From: a virus
Direction: 5' to 3' (one strand)
Length of the DNA stretch: 53,111 nucleotides
Virus record (IMG/VR): IMGVR_UViG_3300025141_014934
Location: 1-53,111 of that record
Of the stretch, positions 9,359 through 19,933 are shown one piece after another. The position numbers and the translations under genes are program-made. The first letter of the stretch is position 1; each line of letters starts with the position of its first letter. The notes under the pieces are model-generated. The model searched no databases. It was not told the DNA's origin and saw only the letters and a list, made by a program, of their open reading frames with translations.

Positions 9359-11155
9359 TTACCTAAATGTTCCCTTAATGTCAACTTTGGGGTATTTAAT
9401 TTCCCATATAAAATCGATTGGCATCTCTATAATTCTTCCGTCAATTGTCATATGATCATTTATAATAAAAGAGGTTGCGGAATAATTCCCCCCAGTTAAG
9501 ACCTTGATAGTAACATCAGTCACGTCAACCACCCCTTCAGAATCGTTTACCACGTTGTAAATGTCAGAAATGAAAAAGGACTCTCCCATATTCGGAACAG
9601 TGTCAAAGTAATCCTCTAAAGCTGCCTGAACATCACTCATAACATCTACCCTGTTAGCCCCGTAATCAAGGACTGCACTGAAATCTATTCCAAAGTTTAT
9701 TACTCTCGCATCCAATATATCAACGGTATCATTAATCATTTTAACGCTGGTTAACCACTTCTTTATATTTTGTTTCAGCGTAGCATTCGAAGATATCAGG
9801 CGGCCAGCCCTATTCTCAGAAATAACATATAAATTCAGATTTCGCTTAAAGGAATCTTTGTCCTGCACTATGTTGCATCTCTTTACTGCGCCAAATTCGG
9901 CTGGCATGTTGTATACCATCGTTATGTAGTCTTGTTTTGTGACCGCGCGGTTTTGTGTTGCGAAAGCAGCGTACGCCTTTTTCTTGATTTCCTCTGCGGT
10001 GGGGTAAGAAACACTCCCCACGATAGAATTTTCATTACTAACTTCTAGAGATGATATAACTTGATTTGCAGTTGCAAGATTCAAAGAAGAAAGATTATCA
10101 AATCTCGCAATTGGTCCCACAACATTGTTAAGGGCGCCTGGAGCAGCATTCATGTTTGCTTCACTATTCGTCCTGTATTTAATTGTCAACGTTGTGTCAG
10201 ATGGTCCGACTCCAAGCTTATCTGTTTGAAGAAGACGACTGGGATCGACTGTCTTATCTGTAAAGTAATCGCGACCAATGACCTTTAAAACTACTTGACT
10301 GGGATCGGCGATGGTCCTAGTGTCAAGCTCAGAGTCTGAACCGAAACCAAACTGGAGTACGATCTGAGTGCGATCCTTTTCTACAATGAACCGGCGTGGA
10401 ACTGGTACGGCAGTAAGGACAGAGTTAACATCGTCTTTATCAGAATTCCGATTTCTTGTGGGCTTATATACAACATCTTGCGATAGGTAATCTACTTCGA
10501 AGTATTCATTGCCCTCAGAATCTTTTACTGACAAGACTTCAGTTATATTCTCGCCACTCAACTTGATCTTTCTAAACTTTTCAAAGTTTCCAACGATGAC
10601 ATCCTCGCTCAAGATATCTCCAGATATTACTTGCCCATAAGCTTTGACGGCAAAAAAGCTCGTATTACCTGTTGTCGGATCCTGGCGGGCGGAAACAGGG
10701 TCAATGCCCTCTAGACTCCCGAAGTTCACGTCTTCATTTAAAATGTACCCTCTCCCGTCAGCCGTGGACACTGTTGTGCCGCGCTCAAGGACGGGCATAT
10801 ATTGAGTATCAGGAGCTAATGTGACAGGATCAGCAGGGATAAGAAGATAAAAAGCCGCAGTTCCAAAAGCACTAGGGGTTAGATCCAGCTTGTATCCCAA
10901 CTGTCTCGATAGTTTGACAACATTATCATATTCGATCGCAGTAGGCAAAAAAGACTCGTTCGCCTGATAATCAAGATAGAACGAAAGCATATCGCCCACA
11001 TAAGCTACTGTATCAAGCATCAAGGAGCCAAAACCAGCATCACCAAAATCTCTGAATGTGTCAGGATAATAACGTTTTGCATAATCTACTAAATCCGTTT
11101 TAATGGATTCAAAATCCCTGCTCGTATATTTAACTGCTACTTTTTTCTTTGGCAT
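9359..11155 (-). CDS. gp6: Baseplate wedge protein, T4 gp6 / baseplate J-like
   Basis: This 598-residue protein has the N-terminal signature of the gp6/baseplate_J family: YTSRDFESIKTDLVDYAK, followed by a FGDAGFGSLMLDTVAYVGDML segment and NESFLPTA with a VVKLSRQLGYKLD helix. T4-like gp6 is a dimer that, with gp7, gp10, gp53 and gp25, forms the wedges around the central hub and carries the conformational change during contraction. Length agrees with marine T4-like gp6 (about 600 residues). A middle domain around residues 390-430 (KKKAYAAFATQNRAVTKQDY) is the conserved region preceding the C-terminal dimerisation part. It lies 18 bases after gp25, as in many T4-like genomes. Confidence 0.93.
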   Translation of the reverse strand: MPKKKVAVKYTSRDFESIKTDLVDYAKRYYPDTFRDFGDAGFGSLMLDTVAYVGDMLSFYLDYQANESFLPTAIEYDNVVKLSRQLGYKLDLTPSAFGTAAFYLLIPADPVTLAPDTQYMPVLERGTTVSTADGRGYILNEDVNFGSLEGIDPVSARQDPTTGNTSFFAVKAYGQVISGDILSEDVIVGNFEKFRKIKLSGENITEVLSVKDSEGNEYFEVDYLSQDVVYKPTRNRNSDKDDVNSVLTAVPVPRRFIVEKDRTQIVLQFGFGSDSELDTRTIADPSQVVLKVIGRDYFTDKTVDPSRLLQTDKLGVGPSDTTLTIKYRTNSEANMNAAPGALNNVVGPIARFDNLSSLNLATANQVISSLEVSNENSIVGSVSYPTAEEIKKKAYAAFATQNRAVTKQDYITMVYNMPAEFGAVKRCNIVQDKDSFKRNLNLYVISENRAGRLISSNATLKQNIKKWLTSVKMINDTVDILDARVINFGIDFSAVLDYGANRVDVMSDVQAALEDYFDTVPNMGESFFISDIYNVVNDSEGVVDVTDVTIKVLTGGNYSATSFIINDHMTIDGRIIEMPIDFIWEIKYPKVDIKGTFR

Positions 11156-11173
11156 TCAATAAGTTCTCTAAGT

Positions 11174-11569
11174 TTACATTTCTATGATAGTACCGTCTCT
11201 CAAGGAAGTACTAACATCTATACTATCTGCGACACCGAGTGATGGTACTCGATATTGAATTGAAACATGTACTGCATTAGATTCATCTATATCCGAAACG
11301 TCAATATACTGAAGCTCCACATAAGGCATGTATTTGCCCACTTGTTGCGAGATCGCAATCTTCAAGTTTTCGTGAACCTCAAAAACATTCTGAGAGAATA
11401 GGTAGTTTCGTAAGCCCACGCCGAAGACCGGATCCATCATCCGTTCACCAGGACTTGTCAGCACAATATTTTTTAAATTCTGTGTTATTAGGTCTGCGTA
11501 TGTCTGAATTAAAGCATATCCGTCTTGAGGAGTTCGCTCTATCGGCAATCGTGGGGTAAGTCCTGGCAT
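11174..11569 (-). CDS. gp25: Baseplate wedge subunit, gp25-like (GPW/gp25 family)
   Basis: The 131-residue product contains the hallmark of the GPW/gp25 family, GERMMDPVFGVGLRNYLF at about residues 41-58, which corresponds to the conserved G-E-R-x3-P-x-F-G-x-G-L-x3-L-F core. gp25-like proteins sit in the wedge next to the sheath and nucleate sheath polymerisation. The ATG has a good ribosome binding site (AGGA five bases upstream). It is the first gene after a 66-base gap, one of the longer gaps in the structural module, and is followed closely by gp6. Length is typical of the family. Confidence 0.94.
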   Translation of the reverse strand: MPGLTPRLPIERTPQDGYALIQTYADLITQNLKNIVLTSPGERMMDPVFGVGLRNYLFSQNVFEVHENLKIAISQQVGKYMPYVELQYIDVSDIDESNAVHVSIQYRVPSLGVADSIDVSTSLRDGTIIEM

Positions 11570-11635
11570 TTTTATCCTACACTAATTATGAACTTGGACG
11601 GAAAACTAGCAAAGTTTTATCTATAGTATCCAATT
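11570..11635 (-). promoter_or_regulatory. Intergenic gap with a T4-late-promoter-like TATAGATA
   Basis: This 66-base gap before gp25 carries TATAGATA on the minus strand at 11618-11625, one mismatch from the T4-type late consensus TATAAATA. Overlapping it downstream is a weak AT-rich inverted repeat (AAAACT/AGTTTT). Because a gp55-like sigma factor is encoded 10 kb upstream, a late promoter here is plausible, but a single near-match is weak evidence. Confidence 0.3.
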
Positions 11636-14600
11636 TCAGCTATCGTCCGGTTCAGCTGGAGGGCTGGCACTGAAAGCCCAGGCCGAGAGTGGGGATTGTT
11701 CGGATTTGTTGTCGCTGGCGTCCAGGGCGATGCGGGTAGCGGCCCTCTCAGCGTCTTGACGCGTCTCCTTAGCCGTATCCAGTGCCTCTTTCGTGGTGTA
11801 AGTGATCACAGGATCGTTGGGCCCAAGTCCCGGCTTAAACTCTTCTGGAATCTCCAAGAGTTGATTTCCGTCGGGCCCTTTAATAATCGTGTACTGGGGC
11901 ACGTTTAGGCACTCTGGTGAAAGTCCGCCGGTCTTGCATGCTGTGGGAGAGTCAGATGATGGAAGTTGCGGGAACGGAGGTAACGTTAGGCAGTCCCACT
12001 CCTTCTTAATTGTTCTGCCGAAGCCACCAAACTCCCCCTCAGTGGGTATTAATGGGCAAAGCACTAACTTTAACAGCCCAAACGGATCTATGGCAGATCC
12101 TAAGATGTTAACGGCCGCCATGAGGATCGATGCAAAGAAGTCAAACGTGATCTGTATAATATCGATGCCCATATCTTCCATAATTGAACCCCAATCAAGT
12201 CCCATTAGCGATGCCATGATGTCTGCGTCTTCGTATTCTTTGCACTTATTAATAGGATCATCGTTAATCAGCACGTAGAACAGATTCCTTAATGCCCTCT
12301 TAACTGCTGTATAAGAGTTGTTGGTTTCTCGATAGTTTTGAGAAACGTTAAGGTTAACATTTACAAAGGCATCTGCGAACAATCTATCTGTTGGGAAGAT
12401 ATAATCAAATAGAAACTTAAACTCTGGCTCATTTTCCAGTTCGCTTCTTAAATCTACAATTCGTGTATTTTGAGCGGCGAGATGGTTATTGGAGCGGGCT
12501 GCCACGCGGGACCAAGAGTCACCGCTAGCGATCAGGTCGAACTCTCTTTCCATGAGCGGCAAAGAAATTATTTGACGAGTCATCGGTGGTACAGTATGGG
12601 TGACCTGCAGCAGGCGGCCGGCTTTCTCATTTCGAGAAAATTCTGGGTTCATCACCGAAACGAGGGTTTCCGGATCTGCAAAAATGCTGTGACCGTCAAC
12701 ACCAAGGATATTATCTGGATCATCTACTGGCGGTAGGGCGGGGTCGCCGGGAAATTGTGAATAAGGAAGTACATATACAAGCCTCACTCCAAGTGATACA
12801 CTTTCAAAAAAGTCTGACGGCTTGTTTGTTAAAAGAAGATCGCTTATTCCCTCTTGTTCTCTAGCATCGTCCCAAAATGCACTCCAATCCTCAATGTTTA
12901 CAACATTAACTAAATCTGGTTTGGAAAAGAAGTCTTGAATCCTGTGGTAGTAGGGATGGCCCTGGAGCGGGTGTTGTAACCACGCTTCCTCTATCATAGC
13001 GGCTCGTCGTTTAGTACCTGTTGCCGGCGGTACTCGTACGATACTTAACAAATTGGTTATCGCATTGTTTTGTGGCATTTGATCTTCGGGTTTGTCAATT
13101 ACCCGTATATATTTTTCAAAGTAAAACTTTCCGCCGCTACTGCCCTCATATTTTTCCCCTGAAGGATTGGTATAAAATGCATAATTTGAAGCACAATCTA
13201 GAGTGTCCGGATCTAACAAAAAGAAATCTAGAGGTTTCTTCTTCTTGTCGCGTCGGACGCGTTCCCACGCACGTTGCTTCTCTGGCGTCAATAAGTTTAG
13301 ACCCTCCATTTCTTTAAGGTGATCCTCAATAATGTATTCGAATTCCTCATTCAAGGAAGCAATCTGCTCCTTTATGAAGAACACCAACATATCGTCTTGT
13401 GAATTCATCTCAATGGGGCGGCCGGTGATGGGGTCGCGACTCACAAGTTCATCGTTTCTTATTTTCCTCTCCCTCATAATACTGCCGGCAATTTCCATAA
13501 AGTCACAATAAAATCCCGCATCTTGGCTAAGATCTGCCTTGAATTTTTGTGCGATATGAAGAGGAACCAAATTAGAGCGACAAATGTCAAGAAGACTATA
13601 CTGTACTGAGAATGGATATATTTTCATGAAGAATTGTAGTGTATATGTCCTCATGTAGAGGTATATGACCCCCAGGAGTGCGGCTTTGGCTAATTGTGGT
13701 ATGTTCTTATCCTCTAGCGGTGAGCCGGCAGGATCACATACAGGCGTTTCCTGGAAAGCATCCTTTACCAGCTTCTTTAGGGCACGCATGCTAGTGAGAT
13801 CCCCGTGCGGGACCGAGGGTGGGATTTCCATAAAATCAATTGGCTTTCCCGGTGCAACAGGGGCTCCGTCAAGAGGAGGGCGCTCTATGAAGCCATTTGC
13901 TCTCCATGTTCTATCCTGACGTGAAGGAGTAAACTCTATATTTGTCAGATCATCAGCCGTCTGAATCGGGCCATTTGGTGCAGTATCGATAACTTCGGCC
14001 GTATAGAGCAAGCACTGCATCATGTAAGCTTTTTTAAATTTAAATTTATCGACATCATCAGCGAGTGATACATCTGCGCGAAGCTGAAAATATCTATCAA
14101 TTTTCTTTAAAAACATCTCGCTCTTTTCTTCGCCAGGCGGCTTTAACTCTGGGTCAGTTCCATTTTCAACAATATCATAATAATTAACGTCATACTGTTC
14201 CACGTTAGTAAGGGAGGGGTCTTCGGCAGCAGCCGGCTGTGTTACTTCGGTACTATTGTTATAAAATGCCCGGAACTCATCCCGATCATTTGCACCTGTA
14301 TCGATCTTATCTGTAAGCACCTGGCTAAGATTCATCTTAAATTCCAACTTAGAGTTGGGCTCTTTATTAAATTTAACTTCGCTGATGTTGTTGTACGCAA
14401 ATTGTTTAAACTGCTTTGATAGTTTGTCAACAACTTCTGTGGCAGGGTATAATAATGTCTGTGCCCTCTCAGGAATTCTTGTTATTTGACGTGAGTTCCA
14501 TTGGTTATGGCGGTGGTTCGGAATTTGCCCATCCAGAGTCCCGATAGTGGCAGGGGCAACAACAGCTGCGTTCTCTATTTGATGCATCACCTCAGAAAGA

Positions 14601-17600
14601 GGGGGTGTTGGTCCCGGAAGGCTGTTTTCGTATATTATTACAAAATCGTCAAATGTATTGCCTGAATATGGGGCGCCGAGCATGTCGCCTTGTAAAAACA
14701 AAACATCAGGGAGACTGGGCAGATCGGTCTCTTCTGGTTCGCCAAAATAATGAAGATTTAAAACCTGGCGGCGCACTGAACCGCCGCTGCCGCGTCCGCC
14801 GGCGAGGGAGAATTCGTCTTTGACAAAATCTGCGTGTGCCAACGGAACTATACCAGGGGTTATAAAGCGTACAAATCCGGGGGAGGCGCTCATTGCTGTC
14901 AGCTTTTCAGATATCGCTATCTTTTTAGCTGCAAATAGGGTGTTGGCGTCCTCGTCGCCGTCGCTGGCGCGAGAGTAGGCTTGTTGAATTTCTAGGGCCC
15001 TGGCGTAGTCTGCAGCGGTAAGTGGTGCTTCTCTAGTCGTCGCCTCGTCAGACAACTTGATCGTGTTTTTGTAAGACGAGGGTATATTGGAAGCAAAGCG
15101 CTGTTTAATATTGGCATAAAACACATTGATCGCAGTATTGTTCGAGGCTTCGACAACTGGGATAGCCTTCCAGTTTACAACGGGAGGCTTTGGCGGGGTT
15201 GCCGACGCAGGATCCGCAGGGGGCGGATTGCACGGGGGCTCTATTAAATTATCCATGATCTGGCTTTGATCACCAGAGGCTAGTTTCAAATACTGTTGGA
15301 GTTGTGCGTCTAAATCCTGCTTAAGATCCTGATAATCCTTTTGGTTTCTCTGCCCTAGATTATCGGAAGGGGGAGGGATATCGCACGTGTCATCTATTAT
15401 GTCCTCGTTGAAGGATAACAACGAAGCACAGAACCCTGGGCTCACCAGCGATCCTAAGCGCAAGAAAACCTGTCGCGTAGTGTCCGCATCCAAGAAAACG
15501 TCGCGTAGCTCTGGGTGGCGTCTAGCGGACTTAAGTGTGCTTTTGAGCGTAGCGGACGATGCAACGCCATTAAGTAAGTTGCATAGAGTACTGGGTAACA
15601 TTTTAGAGGTTATCTCGTCCAGGAACAACTGTAGCTGTGCTGCCGTGTTATCGCTTGATACGGATAACTCGAACGGTGCCTTGAATTTGGGGAGAGCACC
15701 TTTTCCTGAGTTACCGTCAGGTCCGAACAGTCCGTCGAGGAGACCCTGTAGATCTGCCGCAGAGATTGGTACCTTGGGTGTATCACCTACTTGCTTTCCC
15801 GCCTTGACCGCATTTCGCAAATCCTGACATATCCTAAGGATTGTTTTGAGAAGTGCGCGGACTAAACCAGCGGTTGCCTTTTCGATCGCCTCTTGGAGAG
15901 CCTCCTTCATCGCTTCACCAATCGCATCAAGCAGTGCGCCGGTGGCGATCGGTTTTATGGTGGGAAGACCAATCTTAGGAGGATTTGGCATTTTAAAGCT
16001 GAAACTAAGATCATTGAAGCCAATATCAGTTACGATGTCCATCAACTGGCTTAAGTAGCTTGCTAAGTTTTCACAAATTGACTCTAATTCGAATCTTTCA
16101 CCTAGTTCCTCGATGAATAACGCTGCGTCTTCGGAAAAATCTACAAATGACGCCCGCTTCGTCGTCTGGGCATCTAGCTCGGCTAGCCCTTGTTTGGCGC
16201 CGGCGGCGCTTTCAAAGGCTTTTTCCAAATCCTCAGCGCTCATGAACATATAAGAGCTATCTATTTTGGCCAAAGAACCGTAATAGGTTTCACGACGACG
16301 TTGACGAACTGGCTCTAGAGCGGCTTCGGCTTGTGCGTACGTACTTGCAGTCGATTTAGCAAGGGCGTCTGCGCCCCAGCCAGCGATCTCAAAATAAGGA
16401 AGAAGGACGTTCTTTCTAAACTCTTCTACACCAAGATAATTAAAGGCGGCTTCAAGGCGAGCTTCACAACTCCAGTCTATCCCTATTAGTTCAATTATGC
16501 ATTGCATAATCTGCTTAGCAACTTCAGTTACACCATACTTGGCAAGGAAGTGTTCATATGCATCGCTAATGCTTTGTATTTTTGACGTAGTCTGTTCTAG
16601 GAATACAAAAGTAGGACTCCCACTCCAGTGAGCCCTCTTTTCAGTGGCTTCTGCTACCATTTCCTGGATCTTGACGTCGCTCAGATAGTTGTTTTCTTCG
16701 TTAAGTTGTTGGAGTGTTTTCACGCTGTCATGAAGTTTACCCTTCTCCGTAGAAGTAGGAGTAAGAGTCGGGGGACTAATGACAAAATCTCTTAGGAAAT
16801 CTCCTATACTTTTCTTCGCCAGGTCCGCCTCAACAATTTGCTCCATGTTAATGAGATACAGTATGTTTTGTTTAGATACTGCGAGATCATTTCGGAAGGC
16901 GCCAAACCCAATTCTGAGCGGCCTTTTTTGCCCGTTGACAATTGCGTAAATGCCCTTTAAAGAATAGGCAGAGTCGCAAATGAATACAAGTTCTCCCTTC
17001 TTTTCAGCAAGTTCACGTGGCTTTACCTCATAACCATGAGAAGAGTTTGTTTCTAAATATTCGGCGGCGCTGCCCTCAAAGTATCTTGAGGGTGCAACAA
17101 GTTGTGTAAAACTATCAAATTGACTTAATTGAGGGCCGGAGGGTGATCCATAGATAGCGAAATTCTCGTCGCTGATGATCGAGTTCCGCTTCTCTTCCTC
17201 CAGTTTGTCTTGGAAGCTTTCCATTGCTAAGGTGAACTTTTCAAGACTCTTTTCGAAACTGCCGTTGAACCTAAGGTGGTGTTCGTAATAACCTCCGTAG
17301 TATGAGCCCTCACCAAAAGCTATCTCATACTTGGACATTTGGTTAGTGTTGCGCGGGAGCACATCAAAGTAACTTCTGTGTATGGTTGCCGTAAGAAAAA
17401 GATTTCCCCCTTTTTCTTGATGGTAGTTGGTCACGAAGGTATGATTGGCTATGAGTTCCAAAACCTTCGGATTCGACCATCCTCGATCGGTGGGTCCACC
17501 CATCTTATCAAGATTTTTTAATATATGACTTACGGCTGATTTTTTGACTTTCTCAAGAAATTTCTCTTGTCCCTCGCCAGATACTGACAACCAGTCTCGT

Positions 17601-18967
17601 GAAGAGTCTCCCAAATATCTTCCTAGAGGTGTCTGCGCTGCAGGGGTGGGTCCAGCAAGACTGTTGGTAATATTTTCTTTAATCTCTGATTCTTTAGTGC
17701 CAAGTAAACTTTCAAAGTCTTCTGCAACGATGGGGGATGTAAGAGCCAGAAAGAACAGATCTGGTACCTCGCCCGTGTAAAGTTTTATCCATTTAGAATC
17801 ATCACCAAGGAGGTTTTCGGCGCGGTCTGCTGTACTCTCGGGGACTAAATCCGTATATGGGCGGGTAACCACTCCATCACATTCTATCGTAATGTTGATC
17901 GTGTTAAAGAGTTCTTCGCGCCAGGGCTCCTCGTGGCTTTTTTCATACCACTTTGTCCCGTCAAAAAGTGGAAACGGCAGCGGTGTACTATTGGTTATTC
18001 CGTTGAAGTGCGTCCACTTACCTTCTTCTATATTATCAATAAAGCCAATATTGTATTCCAATACTTGCTGAAATGCTCCACCAGGAATCAAATATTGTGG
18101 ATCTATTTTTTGTCTCACATCCTTGGTGGCATCGTTGGCGGCACTATTAAACCCCTGTAAGCCCCGGCTTGTTAGATCTCCGCCTTTTTGCCATTGTTCT
18201 ACAATTTGTGCTTTGTAAGAGCTTCGCCCAAGCAAGTATCTTTTCTCAATTAAAGCCTTTGGAAGTCCAGAGTCTTCATCGATCTTCTCTTTTGCATATT
18301 CTTCTATTGCCCCATTCTCTTCTTCAAATTCAATATTGGCAGCATTCAGTAATGAGGCACGGCCGTAAACGTAAGCAATTTGTGCCTCTGAGCCGGGAGG
18401 GGCTTCTATCATTGATGCTGGCAGTGGAGAGTTTGGGCGCCCTAGCGGAGCCTTGTAGTGTGCTGGGTCATTGAATGAATTTTGAAATGTTTTTAAAGGC
18501 GCGCCTAGCTCGATTGCCGTACGAAGCTTATCGATTGATCCCGGAGGGTACCCTAAGATCTCTCCGAGATACACATCTAGATACCAATTACGGAATTGTT
18601 CAGATGCCACAATATCTGCACCATCAGGTACTGACGATACGGCTAGCTTATACGAAGACTCCATTAGGTCTACTGTCGCGTTTTCTGCAGCAGCACCATA
18701 GGCGTCCACACGAAGCTGGGGGCTTAGCTGCTGTCCGAAAGATGCCTTATAATCCTCAAAAATGTTCGTGGTGGTGTCACTCCAGAGGTCCTCATTTCCA
18801 AGAGCAACATCGGAAATGTCGGCGCCCATGTCCAGCGTACGCTCCACGCTGGGGGCGTTGTCCCCATAATACCGCCAGCCATAACCATTTTCAACAGCCA
18901 AGCGTAGCCAGTTAATGAGTTTGGATTTAAGTGCCTCAGGTTTATGTTCGCTTACTCTTAAACTCAT
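11636..18967 (-). CDS. Giant 2443-residue baseplate-associated virion protein candidate
   Basis: I do not recognise a named family. The 2443-residue protein lies between the spike-like gene and gp25, inside a baseplate module, so a virion role is inferred from position. It is mostly soluble and acidic. Visible features are helix-rich segments (for example the amphipathic stretch near residues 1000-1060 with repeated EAL/EAI/KAL heptads), a proline-rich linker around residues 1230-1270 (PPCNPPPADPASATPPKPP), and a hydrophobic block near residues 2300-2345 (DFFASILMAAVNILG) that could insert in or touch a membrane. Several Cys-containing patches (ICQDLR, LCNLLNG, FCASLL, DTCDIPPP) are notable for a cytoplasmic virion protein. 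A tape-measure protein is an alternative, but those usually lack so many proline linkers and sit elsewhere in T4-like genomes. Confidence 0.7.
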   Translation of the reverse strand: MSLRVSEHKPEALKSKLINWLRLAVENGYGWRYYGDNAPSVERTLDMGADISDVALGNEDLWSDTTTNIFEDYKASFGQQLSPQLRVDAYGAAAENATVDLMESSYKLAVSSVPDGADIVASEQFRNWYLDVYLGEILGYPPGSIDKLRTAIELGAPLKTFQNSFNDPAHYKAPLGRPNSPLPASMIEAPPGSEAQIAYVYGRASLLNAANIEFEEENGAIEEYAKEKIDEDSGLPKALIEKRYLLGRSSYKAQIVEQWQKGGDLTSRGLQGFNSAANDATKDVRQKIDPQYLIPGGAFQQVLEYNIGFIDNIEEGKWTHFNGITNSTPLPFPLFDGTKWYEKSHEEPWREELFNTINITIECDGVVTRPYTDLVPESTADRAENLLGDDSKWIKLYTGEVPDLFFLALTSPIVAEDFESLLGTKESEIKENITNSLAGPTPAAQTPLGRYLGDSSRDWLSVSGEGQEKFLEKVKKSAVSHILKNLDKMGGPTDRGWSNPKVLELIANHTFVTNYHQEKGGNLFLTATIHRSYFDVLPRNTNQMSKYEIAFGEGSYYGGYYEHHLRFNGSFEKSLEKFTLAMESFQDKLEEEKRNSIISDENFAIYGSPSGPQLSQFDSFTQLVAPSRYFEGSAAEYLETNSSHGYEVKPRELAEKKGELVFICDSAYSLKGIYAIVNGQKRPLRIGFGAFRNDLAVSKQNILYLINMEQIVEADLAKKSIGDFLRDFVISPPTLTPTSTEKGKLHDSVKTLQQLNEENNYLSDVKIQEMVAEATEKRAHWSGSPTFVFLEQTTSKIQSISDAYEHFLAKYGVTEVAKQIMQCIIELIGIDWSCEARLEAAFNYLGVEEFRKNVLLPYFEIAGWGADALAKSTASTYAQAEAALEPVRQRRRETYYGSLAKIDSSYMFMSAEDLEKAFESAAGAKQGLAELDAQTTKRASFVDFSEDAALFIEELGERFELESICENLASYLSQLMDIVTDIGFNDLSFSFKMPNPPKIGLPTIKPIATGALLDAIGEAMKEALQEAIEKATAGLVRALLKTILRICQDLRNAVKAGKQVGDTPKVPISAADLQGLLDGLFGPDGNSGKGALPKFKAPFELSVSSDNTAAQLQLFLDEITSKMLPSTLCNLLNGVASSATLKSTLKSARRHPELRDVFLDADTTRQVFLRLGSLVSPGFCASLLSFNEDIIDDTCDIPPPSDNLGQRNQKDYQDLKQDLDAQLQQYLKLASGDQSQIMDNLIEPPCNPPPADPASATPPKPPVVNWKAIPVVEASNNTAINVFYANIKQRFASNIPSSYKNTIKLSDEATTREAPLTAADYARALEIQQAYSRASDGDEDANTLFAAKKIAISEKLTAMSASPGFVRFITPGIVPLAHADFVKDEFSLAGGRGSGGSVRRQVLNLHYFGEPEETDLPSLPDVLFLQGDMLGAPYSGNTFDDFVIIYENSLPGPTPPLSEVMHQIENAAVVAPATIGTLDGQIPNHRHNQWNSRQITRIPERAQTLLYPATEVVDKLSKQFKQFAYNNISEVKFNKEPNSKLEFKMNLSQVLTDKIDTGANDRDEFRAFYNNSTEVTQPAAAEDPSLTNVEQYDVNYYDIVENGTDPELKPPGEEKSEMFLKKIDRYFQLRADVSLADDVDKFKFKKAYMMQCLLYTAEVIDTAPNGPIQTADDLTNIEFTPSRQDRTWRANGFIERPPLDGAPVAPGKPIDFMEIPPSVPHGDLTSMRALKKLVKDAFQETPVCDPAGSPLEDKNIPQLAKAALLGVIYLYMRTYTLQFFMKIYPFSVQYSLLDICRSNLVPLHIAQKFKADLSQDAGFYCDFMEIAGSIMRERKIRNDELVSRDPITGRPIEMNSQDDMLVFFIKEQIASLNEEFEYIIEDHLKEMEGLNLLTPEKQRAWERVRRDKKKKPLDFFLLDPDTLDCASNYAFYTNPSGEKYEGSSGGKFYFEKYIRVIDKPEDQMPQNNAITNLLSIVRVPPATGTKRRAAMIEEAWLQHPLQGHPYYHRIQDFFSKPDLVNVVNIEDWSAFWDDAREQEGISDLLLTNKPSDFFESVSLGVRLVYVLPYSQFPGDPALPPVDDPDNILGVDGHSIFADPETLVSVMNPEFSRNEKAGRLLQVTHTVPPMTRQIISLPLMEREFDLIASGDSWSRVAARSNNHLAAQNTRIVDLRSELENEPEFKFLFDYIFPTDRLFADAFVNVNLNVSQNYRETNNSYTAVKRALRNLFYVLINDDPINKCKEYEDADIMASLMGLDWGSIMEDMGIDIIQITFDFFASILMAAVNILGSAIDPFGLLKLVLCPLIPTEGEFGGFGRTIKKEWDCLTLPPFPQLPSSDSPTACKTGGLSPECLNVPQYTIIKGPDGNQLLEIPEEFKPGLGPNDPVITYTTKEALDTAKETRQDAERAATRIALDASDNKSEQSPLSAWAFSASPPAEPDDS

Positions 18968-18976
18968 GAAGATTCT

Positions 18977-19933
18977 CTAGTTGGTATTATTGAACGCACT
19001 CAAAATATAGAACGGGGCGCTATCGATAAGGTAGTTACCAACATATGTTGCGTTATTTACACGTGCTACTACCAAATCTGGCATCAATTTGCCTGCCAAC
19101 TCTTTTGCATTTTGTTGTGCTGCAACCGGTAATAGTGGTGACGGTGTCGTGGGCGCAGCAAACGCAGGGCTAATGTGATTATGACTAGCTACGGCAGCAT
19201 TCCAGGCTAACTGATATGCTGAAAATGCTGCTACCGAGTTGATCACGCTTGAGATTTGAAACGCCAATTCTTCCAGAGCAAGAGATATGTTAATGCCCTT
19301 GACTAGAGGTTGGAGTAGTGGGTTCCCTTCTGCATCTGTACCGTCGCTGTTTAATGCAATCAGATCAATACCACTCTTTGCTGGCTCACCACCAAGAGCG
19401 TTGGTCTCGCCCTTTCTTCCTTGCCCTGTAACTATTTTGATTCCCGAGCGACCAATTAACCTGACACTGTCGGCTTTAACCACAACTGCGGAGGTAGCTT
19501 TGGGGCAGCCGACTTTTCCCTCCACTATGCCAAAATTCTGGTCACAATTGGTCTTTTGAGAGATATAGATGCGTGCTGCGTCGCGGAATGGATCCGGATC
19601 AACGTATTGTTGCGGGCTTGAATTGTTGCCATTTCGTCCGACGACAAGGTCAATTCGGGCGCTGCGAGTTTCGCCAGATCCGCCAAAGCCATGGCTGCGT
19701 GGACCCAAGTTATCGGTACCCATGCACATGGAAGCCCCTTCAGGATGAATATGATTAATTTCATTGGGGCGCGGAATGTAGTGCGGGGCGACTGAAGCTT
19801 GGGGGTGACAATACACCCCTTTATAATCTACGGGTGGGGCGCCCTGGTCTTTCATTTGTTGATTACGGAGACGTTCATCTGACGTCATGCTCTCCGTATC
19901 ACGGGCGACGGTCCTAATCGATGGCTTACTCAT
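18977..19933 (-). CDS. Baseplate spike-like structural protein (318 aa)
   Basis: The product is not firmly assignable. Residues about 145-185 (SAVVVKADSVRLIGRSGIKI) have the alternating hydrophobic pattern of a short beta-helix, as in T4 gp5 C-terminal spikes or VgrG tips. The N-terminal 80 residues are rich in His, Pro and Gly with no transmembrane segment. It begins with ATG overlapping the last base of the hub gene (19933), which implies coupled translation with the hub, and it precedes the giant protein. A central spike or hub accessory role is inferred. A PAAR tip is unlikely because no PAAR repeat is visible. Confidence 0.6.
   Translation of the reverse strand: MSKPSIRTVARDTESMTSDERLRNQQMKDQGAPPVDYKGVYCHPQASVAPHYIPRPNEINHIHPEGASMCMGTDNLGPRSHGFGGSGETRSARIDLVVGRNGNNSSPQQYVDPDPFRDAARIYISQKTNCDQNFGIVEGKVGCPKATSAVVVKADSVRLIGRSGIKIVTGQGRKGETNALGGEPAKSGIDLIALNSDGTDAEGNPLLQPLVKGINISLALEELAFQISSVINSVAAFSAYQLAWNAAVASHNHISPAFAAPTTPSPLLPVAAQQNAKELAGKLMPDLVVARVNNATYVGNYLIDSAPFYILSAFNNTN

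Noticed and set aside
11889-12278. Plus-strand frame of 129 codons opposite the giant virion gene
   Set aside because: It is the complement of a well-formed minus-strand gene and has no recognisable motifs.
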